A stretch of 64,000 bases of DNA from an uncultured Tateyamaria sp. (lineage in GTDB: Bacteria; Pseudomonadota; Alphaproteobacteria; Rhodobacterales; Rhodobacteraceae): positions 480,131 to 544,130 of the forward strand of contig NZ_CANMEU010000003.1 of assembly GCF_947497045.1 (NCBI RefSeq), written 5' to 3'. Shown here piece by piece: positions 62,923 through 64,000 of this stretch; position 1 is the stretch's first letter, and the number at the start of each line of letters is the position of its first letter. Position numbers and translations under genes: made by a program. Below the pieces are notes generated by a model. The model saw nothing but the letters and a program-made list of their open reading frames with translations. It did not search any database and was not told where the DNA came from.

Positions 62923-63552
62923 TCAGTACAGCCGAGACTTCTCATCGGCCGTATGGTCACCCTCGACCTCTTCAAGCGTCTGCTCTTTGTCCACTGTGGA
63001 GATCACCCATTCAGCGAGGGTCGGGGCGGACTTCCTATCCGGCCAGTGATCCGGATGCCACAATCGGGACCGAATGAACGATTTTGAGCAGTGCATGAAT
63101 GCCTCCTCAACCTCAATCACAAGAGCGAGCAAGGGCTCTTTGCCAGTGATCGCATGCCGCTTGCTGATTGCTGAATCCCGAACGATACGGGCCTTTCCTG
63201 CGATACGCAGCGTGTCACCGTGGCCGGGAACGACAAAAAGGAGTGCAATGTTCGGGTCTTCCAGCAAATTTTGAAAGCTATCGATCCGGTGATTGCCGAG
63301 CCTGTCGGGAATGATCAGCGTCTTTTCGTCATAGACTTCGACGAAGCCCGCGGGATCGCCTTTGGGCGAAACATCAATCAGACCTTCTGACGCTTTTGTC
63401 GCAACGACTACGAATGGTGAAAGTCGAATGAACTTTCGCGCCGTTTCATTGAGGTAATCACTGACCTTGAGGAACGTATTGGAAAAACCGTCGGTTGGAA
63501 GGAGTTCCCTTAATCGTTCAACACTTTCAATCTGTTCATCAACTTCCAGCAC
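62923..63552 (-). CDS. Pyridoxamine 5'-phosphate oxidase-related FMN-binding protein
   Basis: A 209-residue split-barrel protein. FIRLSPFVVVATKASEGLID with SPKGDPAGFVEVYDEKTLII and PDRLGNHRIDSFQNLLEDPN match the PPOX-class FMN-binding fold as in the DR_2398-type family. RIAGKARIVRD and a C-terminal SRLWHPDHWPDR segment follow. The reaction is unknown; relatives bind FMN or heme. It is divergent from the Nudix gene and stands alone. Confidence 0.83.
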   Translation of the reverse strand: MLEVDEQIESVERLRELLPTDGFSNTFLKVSDYLNETARKFIRLSPFVVVATKASEGLIDVSPKGDPAGFVEVYDEKTLIIPDRLGNHRIDSFQNLLEDPNIALLFVVPGHGDTLRIAGKARIVRDSAISKRHAITGKEPLLALVIEVEEAFMHCSKSFIRSRLWHPDHWPDRKSAPTLAEWVISTVDKEQTLEEVEGDHTADEKSRLY

Positions 63553-63791
63553 AATCCGCTCCGATGAAGTTCTGAGCGCGTGTCTAGCGCAGGCACCGCT
63601 TTCCTCAAAGCCTGATGTTCGGGATCAGGTTTCCCTTGGTCGGTTCGTCCCGCGATTGAGACCTTTGATCTGCCAGAACGCGGCACCGCTGCCAGGGCAG
63701 GGTACGTCCCTTGAAGGACCTATGCCGCGACGTGCCAAACCAAATGACATTTTCCCGGATACGCTAAACCCCGGAATTTCTCGAACAGGGG
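63553..63791. other. Intergenic stretch upstream of the Nudix gene
   Basis: No coding frame is convincing. A hairpin CCTGAT (63611-63616) and ATCAGG (63624-63629) with a 7-base loop followed by TTTC lies inside it. The rest shows no recognisable element except the promoter region that starts at 63792. Confidence 0.45.
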
Positions 63792-63831
63792 TTGACATCA
63801 TTGCTTCTTATATACAGTTAAGTAATAACTG
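63792..63831 (+). promoter_or_regulatory. Promoter and palindromic operator of the Nudix gene
   Basis: TTGACA (63792-63797) is an exact -35 box. The inverted repeat CAGTTA (63815-63820) and TAACTG (63826-63831), spaced by five bases, begins 18 bases later and covers the expected -10 region. The arrangement suggests repression by a dimeric protein, possibly the product of the following gene itself if it is an NrtR-type regulator. Confidence 0.5.
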
Positions 63832-63841
63832 AAATGGATAT

Positions 63842-64000
63842 ATGATGAGCAACCTCGATAAATACGCGAAACCCAGTGTCGCAGTCGACCTTGCGATCAT
63901 CACTGTGATGGGCGGGAACCTGTATGTTTTGCTGGTCAATCGTCCCGAAGATGACGTTGCGGGTTGGGCGATGCCGGGTGGTTTCGTTCACATTGATGAA
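63842..64000 (+). CDS. Nudix-domain protein, 5' part (truncated by window edge)
   Basis: The first 53 residues of a Nudix hydrolase-family protein: KPSVAVDLAIITVMGGNLYV followed by LLVNRPEDDVAGWAMPGGFV, the strand and GG-loop that precede the Nudix box. The beginning resembles NrtR-type regulators and ADP-ribose pyrophosphatases; the Nudix box and any C-terminal winged helix lie outside the window. ATG 63842 and ATG 63845 are adjacent start choices. Confidence 0.85.
   Translation, partial: MMSNLDKYAKPSVAVDLAIITVMGGNLYVLLVNRPEDDVAGWAMPGGFVHIDE

Overview
The window is a high-GC alphaproteobacterial chromosome segment, most likely from a marine Rhodobacteraceae (Roseobacter-group) bacterium. 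The evidence is gene order (pyrH-frr-uppS-cdsA-dxr-rseP-bamA-skp-fabZ-lpxA-lpxI-lpxB; lptF-lptG-lptD-surA-pdxA-rsmA; pepA-holC), LpxI instead of LpxH, a DUF4167 protein, and a recurrent intergenic element of the CCTCCGG...TATTTGG...ATGAAG type. I cannot name the genus. I saw no rRNA, tRNA, CRISPR array, prophage or insertion sequence.

1-49 kb is mostly conserved core. After an AraC regulator and miaA, positions 1972-14110 hold a dense plus-strand run for nucleotide supply, translation recycling, isoprenoid and phospholipid precursors, outer-membrane protein assembly and lipid A synthesis. lpxD is absent from this run. A 41-residue membrane peptide lies between rseP and bamA. Next come tyrS, anmK, small accessory genes, eno, two EamA transporters, a Fur-family regulator, a DEAD-box helicase, SelO, a nucleoside hydrolase operon, mazG, an M20 amidohydrolase with two tandem ureohydrolases, and prfA-prmC. 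Positions 35775-43278 form a minus-strand operon for LPS export and outer-membrane folding (lptF, lptG, lptD, surA) continuing into pdxA and rsmA. pepA, holC, a retropepsin-like protease, MarC, an ABC-F ATPase and ndk complete this part.

49.9-60.9 kb is a sugar-catabolic island and the most distinctive part of the window. It encodes an aldose 1-epimerase, a PfkB-type sugar-acid kinase fused to a RhaM-family mutarotase, a fuconolactonase-type amidohydrolase, a short tagaturonate-reductase-like dehydrogenase, a D-threo-aldose-dehydrogenase-like aldo/keto reductase, a GntR regulator with a second winged-helix-like segment, a ribose/fructose-type ABC importer and a zinc alcohol dehydrogenase. The set best fits L-galactose -> L-galactonolactone -> L-galactonate -> D-tagaturonate -> D-altronate -> 2-keto-3-deoxygluconate (KDG) -> KDPG. 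The gene expected for altronate dehydratase is present directly after the zinc dehydrogenase but is a decayed pseudogene, with a frameshift, an in-frame stop and loss of its C-terminal half. The same AT-rich sequence occurs in both divergent promoter regions of the island and is a candidate operator.

60.9-64 kb holds an SDR/DoxX-like fusion with a DUF2269 membrane protein, a flavin-binding split-barrel protein, and the start of a Nudix-family gene cut by the window edge behind a palindromic promoter region.
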